Of a stretch of 47,724 nt of DNA, positions 17,254 through 26,277 are shown in pieces. Made by a program: the position numbers and the translations under genes. This stretch comes from Limnobacter sp. (GTDB lineage Bacteria; Pseudomonadota; Gammaproteobacteria; Burkholderiales; Burkholderiaceae_B). Below the pieces are notes generated by a model. That model did not search any database, had not been told where the DNA came from, and worked only from the letters and a program-made list of their open reading frames with translations. The stretch's first letter is position 1. Each line of letters begins with the position of its first letter. The stretch covers positions 1 to 47,724 of the forward strand of contig JARWZZ010000003.1 in the NCBI GenBank assembly GCA_029866125.1, given 5' to 3'.

Positions 17254-17910
17254 ATGTCTAGACCCAATAAACGTGACAAAGCAAAAATTGTCCCCAACCC
17301 AAGGTTGGACCTGAAGGAGGCTTGTATCGTCGCAGCAAGGCAAGTTATTGCGGACGAAGGGCTTGAAAAGTTGAGCCTGCGCGAGGTGGCTCGCAAATTG
17401 GGGGTGTCCCACCAAGCCCCTTACCGGCATTACGAAAACAGGGACACCCTGCTGATTGAGGTGCTGCGCCGTTGCTTCATGGAGTTTGGTAATCACCTTG
17501 CCAACCGCCCGCAGGCGGACTCACCCTCACACGACCTTCGGCTGTTGGGCGACCAGTTTATGAGCTTCAATGCTGAAAGGCCTTTGGAATACCGCCTGCT
17601 TTACAGCACCCCTTGGCCGGAAACTTACACTCACCATGAAGAGTTACTCCTTGCCTCGCAATACCCATTTCAAATACTGAAAGAAGTGTTGCAAAACCTG
17701 TACAAAACCCAACCCGAAAAACTGAAACGGGTTGAAGCTGATGCCCTGTTTGTATGGATGTCCGCGCACGGTATTGTTTCCTTGGCCGAATCAGATGCCC
17801 TTGCATCGATTCGACTTGAAGAGCCTTTGGTACCCGATTTATTAGAGCATGCACGGTACATGCTGCACTGGTCCATCAGCTCTGCACTCAAGGCACCAGC
17901 ACTGGTTTAA
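17254..17910 (+). CDS. TetR/AcrR-family transcriptional regulator with WHG-type C-terminal domain
   Basis: The 218-residue protein has an N-terminal helix-turn-helix of the TetR type (about residues 22-66; LSLREVARKLGVSHQAPYRHYENRDTLL-like region, the most conserved part). Its C-terminal ligand-binding domain contains the WxxxHG pattern (VWMSAHGIVSL), which marks the WHG subgroup. Such repressors usually control nearby transporters or oxidative enzymes, but here the neighbours point away or converge, so the target is unclear. It converges with the RegA-like gene, with 9 bases between the stops. No ribosome site is evident before the ATG. Confidence 0.92.
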   Translation: MSRPNKRDKAKIVPNPRLDLKEACIVAARQVIADEGLEKLSLREVARKLGVSHQAPYRHYENRDTLLIEVLRRCFMEFGNHLANRPQADSPSHDLRLLGDQFMSFNAERPLEYRLLYSTPWPETYTHHEELLLASQYPFQILKEVLQNLYKTQPEKLKRVEADALFVWMSAHGIVSLAESDALASIRLEEPLVPDLLEHARYMLHWSISSALKAPALV

Positions 17911-17919
17911 ATCGCAGTT

Positions 17920-18462
17920 TTATTTGACCCGCTGTTTTTCAAGTTTCCGCGCCAACGTGCGCCGGTGCATACCCAAGCGCCGCGCAGTTTCAGAAATATT
18001 GAAGTCCGTTTCAACCAGCACCTCATGGATCCGTTCCCACTCCAAATTTTTAATGGAGGTGGATCGGTTGGTCAACTCCACAGGTTCACTGCCTGCCACA
18101 TGGTTAAAGGCGGCTTCAATGTCATCGGTGTTGGAAGGCTTGGCCAAATATTGGCAAGCACCTAACTTGATGGCCTCCACCGCTGTGTTGATGCTGGCAA
18201 AGCCAGTCAATACCACAATCAACATGGCGGGGTTGTGCTGGTTTAAAGCCTGTACACAGTTCAGGCCAGAGGTGCTACCGTTCAGCTTCAAGTCCACCAC
18301 GGCGTGGGTGGGTGAGTGGGTTTTCAGTAGCGCTTGCATCTCATCTTGGCTGCTGGCGTGAATGACTGCATAGCCCCTGCGCTCAAACGAGCGCAACAAC
18401 ACGCGGGCAAAAGCTGCGTCGTCTTCCACCAACATCAGTAGTTTGACATTCAGCTTATCCAT
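17920..18462 (-). CDS. regA: RegA/PrrA/ActR-family redox response regulator
   Basis: The 180-residue length matches RegA proteins. The receiver domain has Glu-Asp-Asp in LVEDDA at 13-15, phospho-acceptor Asp57 in VVDLKL and a Lys in YLAKPS. A short proline-free linker follows, then a Fis-like helix-turn-helix with ISETARRLGMHRRTLARKLEK, the signature of this family. RegA-type regulators control respiration, terminal oxidases and carbon or nitrogen fixation in response to redox state. The ATG at 18462 overlaps the stop of the kinase gene (ATGA). The in-frame upstream extension lies inside the kinase gene and has no family resemblance. It is the last gene of the cyo operon, so it could provide feedback on the oxidase. 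Confidence 0.92.
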   Translation of the reverse strand: MDKLNVKLLMLVEDDAAFARVLLRSFERRGYAVIHASSQDEMQALLKTHSPTHAVVDLKLNGSTSGLNCVQALNQHNPAMLIVVLTGFASINTAVEAIKLGACQYLAKPSNTDDIEAAFNHVAGSEPVELTNRSTSIKNLEWERIHEVLVETDFNISETARRLGMHRRTLARKLEKQRVK

Positions 18463-19754
18463 CAAGCTTGACCATTTTCCAGCACAATTGAATTCAGGGG
18501 GATCTCTATCCGTACGACAGCACCGCCCTCCTCTCGGTTCCATGCTTTGACGGTACCACCTAAAGTGCGCGCCACATTCATCACCAAAAACATGCCTAAG
18601 CCGCCACCGGGCCGCCCTTTGCTTGAATTGTAGGGCTTGCCAATGTTCTCTAAAATTTCCGGTTTAAAGCCCGCACCTTGGTCTGCAACCATCAGCGTCA
18701 ACGAGTCGCCTTCCACCTGCGCAGTAAATTCAACCGACTTGGGCGAAGCTTCCAATGCATTGTCCAGCACATTAAAAATCATTTGCTGAATGGTGGAATC
18801 AAATGCGATTTCAAGGCCTTCAGGCAAGGTGCAACTGAAGCTTAAACCACCGCCGTTTGGGCGCGTTTCCCGCCACTCATCCACCAAATCATTCAGGTAA
18901 GCCTCCAATTGTGTGGATGACGACGACTCCCCTCGGGCCTCGCCCGCCGTCATCAAAATGCCGCTCACAATGCTTTTGCAGCGCAGCAACTGGGTTTGCA
19001 GTTCAGCAATGTCCTCTTGCAACTCGGTGTTGCTCTTCACCTCGGGCAAGTGCTTCCAGTCACCCAATATCACAGACATAGTAGCCATCGGCGTACCAAG
19101 CTCATGGGCTGCGCCCGAGGCCAAAAGCCCCATCCGCACAATGTGCTCTTCTTCCACTGCCCTTTGTTGCAAACTGGCCAAATACGCATCACCAGCCCGC
19201 AAATTGGCACTAATCCGGCTGATGAAAAAAACCAGCAAAGCGGCATTGATTGCAAAACACAGCAACAAACCTTGCTCGTACAAACCGGGGAATTGGTACT
19301 CGCTGTTCAAAGGCAGTATCAAGGGCTCGTGGTAAACCGACAGGCCGCCCAAGCACCCCGTGGTGATGAACACAATGCTCCAAGTGGAGGCTGGCCTTAA
19401 CAGTACGGCGCTTAGAATCACCTGCAACAGGTACAAAAACGCAAACGGGTTTTTAATGCCGCCAGTGAAATACAGCAGCGCGGTTAGGCTGGCCACATCC
19501 ACAAGCAGGGCCAAAAAAAGTTCGGTGTTGCTGACGGCCTGCTCTTCATGCCAGCGCAAATGGCTGCCAATGTTGAACGAGGTCAACAGCACAAGCACTG
19601 TCACAATGTGCAGCATGGGCAAGGAAATGCCCAGCACCAAAGTGGCAATCAAAAGCGTCAGTATTTGCCCCAGCAGCGCCATCCACCGCAGGTGGATCAG
19701 GTGCAGCATGTTTTTGTGGCCAGTCTGTCTGCTTATGGTGGAGTTGGTGTTCAT
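18462..19754 (-). CDS. regB: RegB/PrrB-family redox-sensing histidine kinase
   Basis: The kinase has about six N-terminal membrane segments. The ubiquinone-binding motif of RegB, GGxxNPF, is present as GGIKNPF (residues 98-104). The H-box is ASGAAHELGTPMA with His217, and a cysteine in LLRCKSI (Cys259) matches the redox-active Cys265 of Rhodobacter RegB. The ATPase part shows the N-box (NVLDNALEASP), VADQGAGF and GGGLGMFLV. These features predict that it senses both quinone pool and thiol redox state. The ATG at 19754 was chosen; a GTG at 19796 would overlap the SURF1 gene by 32 bases. Encoded downstream of SURF1 and upstream of RegA. Confidence 0.92.
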   Translation of the reverse strand: MNTNSTISRQTGHKNMLHLIHLRWMALLGQILTLLIATLVLGISLPMLHIVTVLVLLTSFNIGSHLRWHEEQAVSNTELFLALLVDVASLTALLYFTGGIKNPFAFLYLLQVILSAVLLRPASTWSIVFITTGCLGGLSVYHEPLILPLNSEYQFPGLYEQGLLLCFAINAALLVFFISRISANLRAGDAYLASLQQRAVEEEHIVRMGLLASGAAHELGTPMATMSVILGDWKHLPEVKSNTELQEDIAELQTQLLRCKSIVSGILMTAGEARGESSSSTQLEAYLNDLVDEWRETRPNGGGLSFSCTLPEGLEIAFDSTIQQMIFNVLDNALEASPKSVEFTAQVEGDSLTLMVADQGAGFKPEILENIGKPYNSSKGRPGGGLGMFLVMNVARTLGGTVKAWNREEGGAVVRIEIPLNSIVLENGQA

Positions 19755-19764
19755 GCTAGTGCAC

Positions 19765-20562
19765 TCATACGGCAGGCCTAAACTTAATTGCCACACCAGC
19801 CACCATCAAAGCCAGCCCAAACCAAGTCAAGGCGTACACCATGTGGTTGTTGTGGAATTGAAGTACCGTCAAGCCCGGCACGGGGGGCGGGTTTTGTTGC
19901 TCAGTGCTTGGCTTCTTGGTGTGCGACTGGCTCGTACCGCGCACCTCAAAAGCATCCACAAAATAAGGGGCGGTTTGGGTCAAACCTCGAGAGGCTGACA
20001 TCGCCAAAACATCCCGGGAATACCAACGTCCTTCCTCGGGTTTGTTGGCCCTGAGAAATCCGCCTTCAGGTTCAGAAAGCCGAAGCAGGCCCACTACATT
20101 CAAAGGGTGTGAGGTGGGGTTGCTAATTGCCTCACCAGCCGATTTATTAGCTGATTCATGGTTTGAATCATTCACTGTCTCCCTTGGGCGCGTGGGCACG
20201 AAGCCCCGATTCACCCACACATCAAAACCCTGAGTGGTGCGCATGGGGGTCAGCATCCAAAAACCGCTGCCCAGCTTGGTTACAGCCAGGGTGTACAGGG
20301 TCTGTTCTTCCAAAAAACGGCCGGTTAGGGTTAAGCGTGTGTACTCGAAACCGTCGAGGGCCACTTCCCCCCATGCCTCAGGGCCGGGTGCAGCAACCGG
20401 GCTGCCATACGCGCGGGACTCCACTTGGGCAATCAATTCCACCTTGGAATCAAGCCGAAAAAGCTGCCAAGTGCCAAGCCCGCAAAAAGTGAGGAACAAG
20501 AAGCCTGCCAAGCTTGACCAAACAAGCTTTTTGAAACTGGCAGGACGTTCTTGTGGGGTCAT
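19765..20562 (-). CDS. SURF1-family cytochrome oxidase assembly protein
   Basis: The 265-residue protein has the SURF1 layout of two membrane helices, one near residues 14-34 with the signature GLGTWQ and one near the C-terminus, with a periplasmic beta-rich domain between. SURF1 proteins help insert heme into oxidase subunit I. The family is best known for heme a oxidases, but many betaproteobacterial quinol oxidase operons carry a member. Two low-complexity Ser/Asn/Lys-rich insertions (about 125-150 and 210-230) are unusual. The start overlaps the cyoD stop by 4 bases, and the end is followed by the kinase gene. Confidence 0.92.
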   Translation of the reverse strand: MTPQERPASFKKLVWSSLAGFLFLTFCGLGTWQLFRLDSKVELIAQVESRAYGSPVAAPGPEAWGEVALDGFEYTRLTLTGRFLEEQTLYTLAVTKLGSGFWMLTPMRTTQGFDVWVNRGFVPTRPRETVNDSNHESANKSAGEAISNPTSHPLNVVGLLRLSEPEGGFLRANKPEEGRWYSRDVLAMSASRGLTQTAPYFVDAFEVRGTSQSHTKKPSTEQQNPPPVPGLTVLQFHNNHMVYALTWFGLALMVAGVAIKFRPAV

Positions 20563-20957
20563 GGCATGTCGTTGATGGTTCTAGGAGTTGCCGGCACTGA
20601 ATGATCCATGCCCGGCATCATGTTGTGATTTAGATGGTACATCACCCAAATCGAACCCGCCAAGGTAATCACCACCAACACCAAAGTAAAGATCAAAGCC
20701 AGCATATTCCAGCCGCCTTCGGACTTGGTGTTCATGTGCAGGAAGTACACCATGTGCACCACAATTTGCACCACAGCGAAACCCATTAATACCAAAGCCG
20801 TAGACACGGAACTGTCGATGGATTTGTTCATCACCAGGTAAAACGGAATGGCAGTCAAAATCACCGACAGGATAAAACCTGTCATGTAGCCTTTCACTGT
20901 GGCATGGCTATTGTATTCATCACCATGGTGGTCATGGTTGTGATCGGCAGCACTCAT
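20559..20957 (-). CDS. cyoD: Cytochrome bo3 ubiquinol oxidase subunit IV
   Basis: The 132-residue subunit has three membrane helices and the family segments KGYMTGFILSVILTAIPF and IQVVVHMVYFLHM-like IVVHMVYFLHMN. It lacks cofactors and helps assemble the copper-B site of subunit I. The N-terminus is rich in His and Asp (DHNHDHHGDEYNSH), which could bind metal. The ATG at 20957 has GGGAG about 7 bases upstream and overlaps the cyoC stop (ATGA); the longer open frame lies inside cyoC. Confidence 0.94.
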   Translation of the reverse strand: MSAADHNHDHHGDEYNSHATVKGYMTGFILSVILTAIPFYLVMNKSIDSSVSTALVLMGFAVVQIVVHMVYFLHMNTKSEGGWNMLALIFTLVLVVITLAGSIWVMYHLNHNMMPGMDHSVPATPRTINDMP

Positions 20958-21616
20958 GGCAACACTCCCATCAAATAAACAAAGGTAAACACGCCAATCC
21001 AAACCACATCCAAAAAGTGCCAAAACATGGACAGGCACATCATGCGGCGCTGGTTTTCAGGGATCAAGCCGTGCTTTTTCAGCTGGAAAATCAGCACAAT
21101 TAACCAAATCAAGCCAAAGGCAACGTGCAAGCCGTGTGTGCCCACCAAGGCAAAGAATGCAGTCAAAAAGCCGCTGCGCTGGGGGCCGGCGCCTAGGCTA
21201 ATCAGGTGCATAAACTCATAAATTTCAAGTGCCAAAAAGCAAGCACCCAAAACCCCGGTAACACCCAGCCACATGATGGCTTTGTTCACTTTTTTGGCGT
21301 CGGATGAAATCATCGCAAAGCCGTAGGTGATGGACGAAAACAGCAGGAAGGCTGTGTTGATTGCCACCAAATTCAGGTCAAACAACTCGGCACCTGTTGG
21401 GCCGCCCGCGTAATTGCGGCCCAGCACTGCGTACACCGCAAACAGGCAAGCGAAAATCAAGCAATCGCTCATCAGGTAAATCCAGAAGCCCAACAGCGAG
21501 CCGTTCTGGGGGTGGTGCTCTTTGACGTAATAGCGGGCGCTAATGTCGTCCGCGCCGCCTTTTACTCCACTCATTGCGCCACCGGCTTGCATGGCTAAGG
21601 TTGAATTATTTGACAT
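20954..21616 (-). CDS. cyoC: Cytochrome bo3 ubiquinol oxidase subunit III
   Basis: The 220-residue protein has five predicted membrane helices and clear family motifs ([18 protein letters not shown] near the N-terminus, [14 protein letters not shown] and [20 protein letters not shown] near the end). It is the cofactor-free subunit III of heme-copper quinol oxidases and stabilises subunit I. The ATG at 21616 has GGAGC about 8 bases upstream and overlaps the end of cyoB by 11 bases. A longer open frame further upstream lies within cyoB and is not needed. Confidence 0.95.
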   Translation of the reverse strand: MSNNSTLAMQAGGAMSGVKGGADDISARYYVKEHHPQNGSLLGFWIYLMSDCLIFACLFAVYAVLGRNYAGGPTGAELFDLNLVAINTAFLLFSSITYGFAMISSDAKKVNKAIMWLGVTGVLGACFLALEIYEFMHLISLGAGPQRSGFLTAFFALVGTHGLHVAFGLIWLIVLIFQLKKHGLIPENQRRMMCLSMFWHFLDVVWIGVFTFVYLMGVLP

Positions 21617-23618
21617 GGCTAAGCTCCAGCAATCGTGTGCGCGCGGCTTCAGTTTTGGAAACCTCTTCCGCTGGGATGTAGTAGTCCCGCTTGTAATTGA
21701 ATGTGTGTGCAACAATCGCGGCCATCATGGCCAGGAAGCCCACACCCGCCAGCCACCACATATGCCAGATCATTCCAAAACCAATCACTGCGCTGATGGC
21801 GGAAATCACCAAACCTGCAGCTGTGTTTTTAGGCATGTGCACAGGCACAAAACCACTCAGGGGTCGCTTGTAGCCGTTCTTTTTCATGTCGGCCCATGCG
21901 TCGTTGTCATACACCACAGGGGTGAATGCAAAGTTGTAGTCTGGGGGTGGGCTGGAAGTGGCCCACTCCAAGGTACGGCCATTCCAAGGGTCACCCGTGA
22001 CATCACGCAGCTGCTCGCGCTTCTTAAAGCTGACGTAGAACTGGATCAATTGGGCTGCAATACCCACGGCAATCATTGCTGCACCCAGGGCTGCAATCTG
22101 GAACCAGATTTGCAAGGATGGGTCTTCAAACACGCTCATGCGGCGGGTCACTCCCATCAGGCCCAACACGTACAAAGGCATGAATGCGAAGTAGAAACCA
22201 ATGACCCAGAACCAGAAGCTAACCTTGCCCCAGAACTCATCCAGCTTGAAGCCAAACGCCTTGGGGAACCAGTAGTTGATGCCGGCAAACAAGCCGAACA
22301 ACACACCACCAATAATCACGTTGTGGAAGTGCGCAATCAAGAACAAGCTGTTGTGCAACACAAAGTCTGCAGGTGGCACGGCCAACAACACGCCGGTCAT
22401 ACCACCGATGACGAAGGTAATCATGAAGGCTATGGTCCACATCATCGGCAGTTCAAACCGAATGCGGCCTTTGTACATGGTGAACAACCAGTTGAAAATC
22501 TTCGCCCCGGTGGGGATGGAGATAATCATGGTGGTAATACCAAAGAAGGAGTTGACACTCGCCCCACTGCCCATGGTGAAGAAGTGGTGCAGCCACACCA
22601 AGTAAGACAGGATGGTAATCACCACTGTGGCGTACACCATGGAGGTGTAACCAAACAGGCGCTTGGCGCTGAATGTGGACACCACTTCAGAGAACACGCC
22701 AAACAGCGGCAAAATCAAAATGTACACCTCAGGGTGGCCCCAAATCCAAATCAAATTCACGTACATCATGGAGTTGCCGCCCAGGTCGTTCGTGAAAAAG
22801 TTGGTGTCCAAATAACGGTCCATGGACAACATGCCCAGCACAGCCGTCAACACGGGGAAGGCGGCCACAATCAGCACGTTGGTGCACAAAGCGGTCCAAG
22901 TGAACACGGGCATTTTCATCATGGTCATGCCGGGGGCGCGCATTTTTACAATGGTCACCACCAGGTTAATACCCGACAGCAAAGTACCCACCCCGGCTAT
23001 CTGTAAGGCCCAGATGTAGTAATCAACCCCCACATACGGACTGCTAAAAATGCCCGACAACGGTGGGTAGGCCAACCAGCCTGTGGTTGCAAACTCGCCA
23101 ATAAACAGGGATGCCATAATCAGCACCGCGCCCATGGTGGTCATCCAGAAGCTGAAGTTATTCAGGAATGGGAAGGCCACGTCGCGCGCACCAATTTGCA
23201 GGGGCACCACGTAGTTCATCAAACCTGTGACCAAAGGCATGGCCACAAAGAAAATCATAATCACGCCGTGGGCTGTGAAAATTTGGTCGTAATGGTGCGG
23301 GGGCAAAAAACCTTCGTTGCCATTAAACGCCAGCGCTTGCTGGGCGCGCATCATCAACGCATCTGCAAAACCACGCAGCAGCATGATCAGGCCCAAAATC
23401 ACGTACATGATGCCGATTTTTTTGTGGTCAATGCTGGTAAACCAGTCGTACCACAAAGTACCCCACAATTTGTGCTTGGTAATCAGGGCCAATACCGTCA
23501 GGCCGCCCAAGGCAGCCATGATGAAGGTACCCAAAATAATAGGGTCATGGAAGGGAATAGCCTCCCAAGTTAGCCGTCCAAAAATCGGATGGTTTTCTGT
23601 TGGAATGGACGCACTCAT
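21606..23618 (-). CDS. cyoB: Cytochrome bo3 ubiquinol oxidase subunit I
   Basis: The 670-residue catalytic subunit carries the low-spin heme, heme o and copper-B and pumps protons while reducing oxygen with ubiquinol electrons. The quinol-site residues known from Escherichia coli are kept as Arg82 and Asp86 (LRGFADA) and His109 and Gln112 (HHYDQ). His117 is the low-spin heme ligand in FTAHGV. The copper-B histidines lie in WGHPEVY and WLHHFF, and the paired heme histidines in IAHFHN. About 15 hydrophobic helices are present. The start overlaps the cyoA stop by 4 bases. No heme O synthase gene (cyoE) is in the operon. Confidence 0.97.
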   Translation of the reverse strand: MSASIPTENHPIFGRLTWEAIPFHDPIILGTFIMAALGGLTVLALITKHKLWGTLWYDWFTSIDHKKIGIMYVILGLIMLLRGFADALMMRAQQALAFNGNEGFLPPHHYDQIFTAHGVIMIFFVAMPLVTGLMNYVVPLQIGARDVAFPFLNNFSFWMTTMGAVLIMASLFIGEFATTGWLAYPPLSGIFSSPYVGVDYYIWALQIAGVGTLLSGINLVVTIVKMRAPGMTMMKMPVFTWTALCTNVLIVAAFPVLTAVLGMLSMDRYLDTNFFTNDLGGNSMMYVNLIWIWGHPEVYILILPLFGVFSEVVSTFSAKRLFGYTSMVYATVVITILSYLVWLHHFFTMGSGASVNSFFGITTMIISIPTGAKIFNWLFTMYKGRIRFELPMMWTIAFMITFVIGGMTGVLLAVPPADFVLHNSLFLIAHFHNVIIGGVLFGLFAGINYWFPKAFGFKLDEFWGKVSFWFWVIGFYFAFMPLYVLGLMGVTRRMSVFEDPSLQIWFQIAALGAAMIAVGIAAQLIQFYVSFKKREQLRDVTGDPWNGRTLEWATSSPPPDYNFAFTPVVYDNDAWADMKKNGYKRPLSGFVPVHMPKNTAAGLVISAISAVIGFGMIWHMWWLAGVGFLAMMAAIVAHTFNYKRDYYIPAEEVSKTEAARTRLLELSHVK

Positions 23619-24658
23619 GGTTGTACACTCGCTTCTAGTTTGGCTTGCACCAATTCATCGGGGCGTGCCACACGGCAGGCCGCTTGATCGATCAGGAAAG
23701 AAATACTGTCTTCAGACATCACACCACCGAGGCCCGTGTTGCGGCGTGCATCCATGGCCATTTGCTTGTCCATGCACACGGTGCCTTCTTGGACGCAGCG
23801 GTTAACAACGGCGTGGAACAGGTTGGGGTCCACCTTGGCAAAGCGCTTGGCAGGCTCTTTGATGCTGGGGGACTCTAGCTTGATGTAGCCTTGACGGCTC
23901 ATTTCTCCACCATTGGCCTTGGTGGTTTTAACCCATTCAGCAAAATCAGATTCGCTGACGCCTCGGTATTTAAACCGCATGTGCGAAAAGCCTGCACCAC
24001 TGTAGTTGGCCGAGAAACCTTCGTATTCGCCCACTTCGTTCATCACTGCATGCAATGTGGTTTCCATGCCGGGCATGGCATAAATTTGGCCAGCCAGTGC
24101 AGGTATAAAAAACGAATTCATTACGCTGGATGCGGTAATTTTGAAACGCACCGGCGTGTTAATTGGGGTGACCAGCTCATTGACGGTTGCAACGCCCTGC
24201 TCTGGGTAAATGAACAGCCACTTCCAGTCCATGGCCACAACCTGGATTTCCATGTGCTTTACGTTGGCAGCCACTGGGGTGCTTTCATCAATACGGTCCA
24301 GCGGGCGGTAGGGGTCCAATTTGTGGGTGCTGACCCAGGTAATCAGGCCCAGCACAATGATAATCAGCAGCGGTGCGCCCCAAATCACAAGCTCAAGTTT
24401 GGTGGAATGGTCCCACTCGGGGTCATATTCGGCTTGGGTGTTGGCTTGGCGGTACTTCCAAGCAAACACACAGGTCAGCACAATCACCGGCACAATAATC
24501 AGCAACATCAAGCCGGTGGATACCAATATCAGGTCGGCTTGTTGGCGTGCAATGTCGCCAGACGGGTTCATCACCACCGTGTTGCATCCTGAAAGGACGA
24601 ACATGCCTAACAAGGCCAGCAACCCCGGTAATGTGCTTCGTTTCTTGATCGAGAACAT
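23615..24658 (-). CDS. cyoA: Cytochrome bo3 ubiquinol oxidase subunit II
   Basis: The 347-residue lipoprotein has the lipobox LSGC near residue 25, two membrane helices, and a periplasmic cupredoxin-like domain. The copper-A ligands of cytochrome c oxidases are absent, as expected for a quinol oxidase. The C-terminal tail is longer than in Escherichia coli CyoA (315 residues) and contains cysteines ([12 protein letters not shown] and QAACRV). ATG at 24658 was taken as the start; a GTG at 24667 adds three residues. The ribosome site is weak. It is the first gene of a seven-gene minus-strand operon driven from the intergenic region shared with the MFS gene. Confidence 0.95.
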   Translation of the reverse strand: MFSIKKRSTLPGLLALLGMFVLSGCNTVVMNPSGDIARQQADLILVSTGLMLLIIVPVIVLTCVFAWKYRQANTQAEYDPEWDHSTKLELVIWGAPLLIIIVLGLITWVSTHKLDPYRPLDRIDESTPVAANVKHMEIQVVAMDWKWLFIYPEQGVATVNELVTPINTPVRFKITASSVMNSFFIPALAGQIYAMPGMETTLHAVMNEVGEYEGFSANYSGAGFSHMRFKYRGVSESDFAEWVKTTKANGGEMSRQGYIKLESPSIKEPAKRFAKVDPNLFHAVVNRCVQEGTVCMDKQMAMDARRNTGLGGVMSEDSISFLIDQAACRVARPDELVQAKLEASVQP

Positions 24659-24721
24659 ATTAAGCACCAGAAGACAATAAGGAGATTGTGCTACTGTACT
24701 TATTCGACCACAGAGTGGGGA

Positions 24722-24738
24722 TTGGACATATTGTCCAA
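24722..24738. promoter_or_regulatory. 17-bp perfect dyad operator in the cyo/MFS intergenic region
   Basis: TTGGACA-TAT-TGTCCAA is a perfect inverted repeat with 7-base arms. It lies just downstream of the likely cyo start point (minus strand) and overlaps the possible -35 of the MFS promoter (plus strand), so a dimeric repressor bound here could block both. The regulator is not identified. Confidence 0.65.
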
Positions 24739-24760
24739 GGGCAGCACTCTAATTTATAAA
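24731..24760 (+). promoter_or_regulatory. Probable promoter of the MFS symporter gene
   Basis: TTGTCC (24731-24736) and TATAAA (24755-24760), separated by 18 bases, form a plausible sigma70 promoter about 50 bases before the MFS start codon. Its -35 is part of the dyad at 24722-24738, and its -10 overlaps the -10 of the opposing cyo promoter. Confidence 0.45.
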
Positions 24761-24781
24761 CTATTGATATAGAACAATAAA
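24753..24781 (-). promoter_or_regulatory. Probable cyo promoter with FNR/ANR-like box
   Basis: On the minus strand a TATAAA -10 hexamer lies at 24758-24753. Between it and the weak -35 region sits TTGTTCTATATCAA (24777-24764), which differs from the FNR/ANR consensus TTGAT-N4-ATCAA at one base. A site in the spacer rather than at -41.5 suggests repression under low oxygen, as FNR does for cyo in Escherichia coli. The promoter itself is inferred. Confidence 0.5.
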
Positions 24782-24812
24782 AAAATTTCAGCAAGCAGGA
24801 AGGAGTTGAAAA

Positions 24813-26138
24813 ATGGCTACAGCCACCATGCAGAATGATGCATTTCAGGGCAAATCTGGCCACGGCCAACACGGCAGCCAGTCCAATTTGGACCCCAGCG
24901 AGATCGCGGTGGGGGTGGTCATCGGCAGGGCTTCCGAATATTTCGATTTCTTTGTGTATGCCATTGCGTCGGTGCTGGTTTTCCCAGCCGTGTTTTTCCC
25001 GGGCGTGGACAAACTGACTGCCACGCTGTATTCCTTCATTATTTTCTCATTCGCGTTTTTGGCCCGCCCCATTGGCACCATTGCGCTCATGAAAGTGCAG
25101 CAGCACTTTGGCCGTGAGGTCAAACTGACTGTTGCCCTGTTCATGATGGGTATTTCCACCGCCGGTATTGCATTTTTGCCCACCGCCACCAGCATTGGGT
25201 TTGCGGCAGTGGTGCTGCTCAGCTTGTTCCGCATCGGTCAGGGCTTGGCGCTGGGCGGCTCGTGGGATGGATTGCCCTCTTTATTGGCGCTGAATGCGCC
25301 CGAGCACAAACGTGGCTGGTACGCCATGCTGGGCCAATTGGGTGCGCCAGTCGGCTTTTTTATTGCGGCCGGTTTGTTTGCATTCCTGTTGTCCAGCTTG
25401 TCTGAGGCGGACTTCCTCAGCTGGGGCTGGCGCTACCCCTTCTTTGTGGCTTTTGCCATCAACGTGGTGGCTTTGTTTGCCCGCCTGCGCTTGGTTGCTA
25501 CCAATGAGTATTCTCGCTCCTTGGAGCAAAAAGCACTTGAACCTGTCAGCGTGCGTGAACTGACTGGCTCACAAGGTTTCAATATTATTGTAGGTGCGTT
25601 GGCTGCGCTGGCCAGCTATGCGCTGTTCCATGTGGTAACCGTATTCCCTTTGTCCTGGATTAGTCTTTACTCCGAACGTTCTATCAGCGAATTCCTTGCC
25701 ATTCAAATGTTTGGCGCAGTGCTTGCCGCGGTTGGCGTGGTGGTGTCGGGCCTGATTGCCGACAAACTGGGCCGCCGCACCACCTTAGGCAGTTTGGCCG
25801 CAGCCATTGCCACATTCAGCGGTTTTGTACCCACGTTGATGGACGGTGGCGACTTAGGCCAAACCGTGTTCATCCTTGTTGGCTTTGCGCTGCTGGGCTT
25901 GTCTTACGGCCAGGCCGCTGGTGCAGTTACCGCAAACTTCCATGCTAAATACCGATACACCGGTGCGGCCCTTACCTCCGACTTGGCTTGGCTGGTGGGC
26001 GCAGGCTTCGCCCCGCTGGTTGCATTGGGCTTGGCAGCGCATTTTGGTTTGGCGTATGTCAGCTTGTATTTGCTGTCGGGCGCGGCAGGGTCACTGGCTG
26101 CGCTGAGTCTAAACCGGGCGTTGGAGTTAAAGGATTAA
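24813..26138 (+). CDS. MFS transporter, metabolite:proton symporter (MHS) type
   Basis: The 441-residue protein has twelve hydrophobic segments and the MFS signature loops (RPIGTIALMKVQQHFGR between helices 2 and 3; ADKLGRR in the second half). The N-terminal start EIAVGVVIGRASEYFDFFVYAIAS is typical of metabolite:proton symporters that carry carboxylates such as citrate, ketoglutarate or shikimate. AAGGAG lies 8 bases before the ATG. The gene faces away from cyoA and shares a short regulatory region with it, so it may be co-regulated with aerobic respiration. A strong terminator follows. The substrate is not known. Confidence 0.9.
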   Translation: MATATMQNDAFQGKSGHGQHGSQSNLDPSEIAVGVVIGRASEYFDFFVYAIASVLVFPAVFFPGVDKLTATLYSFIIFSFAFLARPIGTIALMKVQQHFGREVKLTVALFMMGISTAGIAFLPTATSIGFAAVVLLSLFRIGQGLALGGSWDGLPSLLALNAPEHKRGWYAMLGQLGAPVGFFIAAGLFAFLLSSLSEADFLSWGWRYPFFVAFAINVVALFARLRLVATNEYSRSLEQKALEPVSVRELTGSQGFNIIVGALAALASYALFHVVTVFPLSWISLYSERSISEFLAIQMFGAVLAAVGVVVSGLIADKLGRRTTLGSLAAAIATFSGFVPTLMDGGDLGQTVFILVGFALLGLSYGQAAGAVTANFHAKYRYTGAALTSDLAWLVGAGFAPLVALGLAAHFGLAYVSLYLLSGAAGSLAALSLNRALELKD

Positions 26139-26163
26139 AGCACGCACATTTGTTTTTAGAATG

Positions 26164-26187
26164 GGGCCCACTCGTGGGCCCTTTTTT
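26164..26187 (+). terminator. Intrinsic terminator after the MFS gene
   Basis: The perfect 7-bp stem GGGCCCA/TGGGCCC with a CTCG loop is followed by six T. It lies 25 bases after the MFS stop codon. Confidence 0.92.
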
Positions 26188-26277
26188 ATTCGACTCCCGT
26201 TGTTAAGTTATTTCTAATATTTGAGCTCCACAATGGTTTCCATATCAGCAGTTTGATACACCTGAATGGAGAAACTC

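Noticed and set aside
21543..23006. 487-codon plus-strand frame rich in His, Gln and Gly
   Set aside because: It is the shadow of the cyoB gene on the opposite strand; composition is an antisense artefact and no ribosome site or family match is seen.
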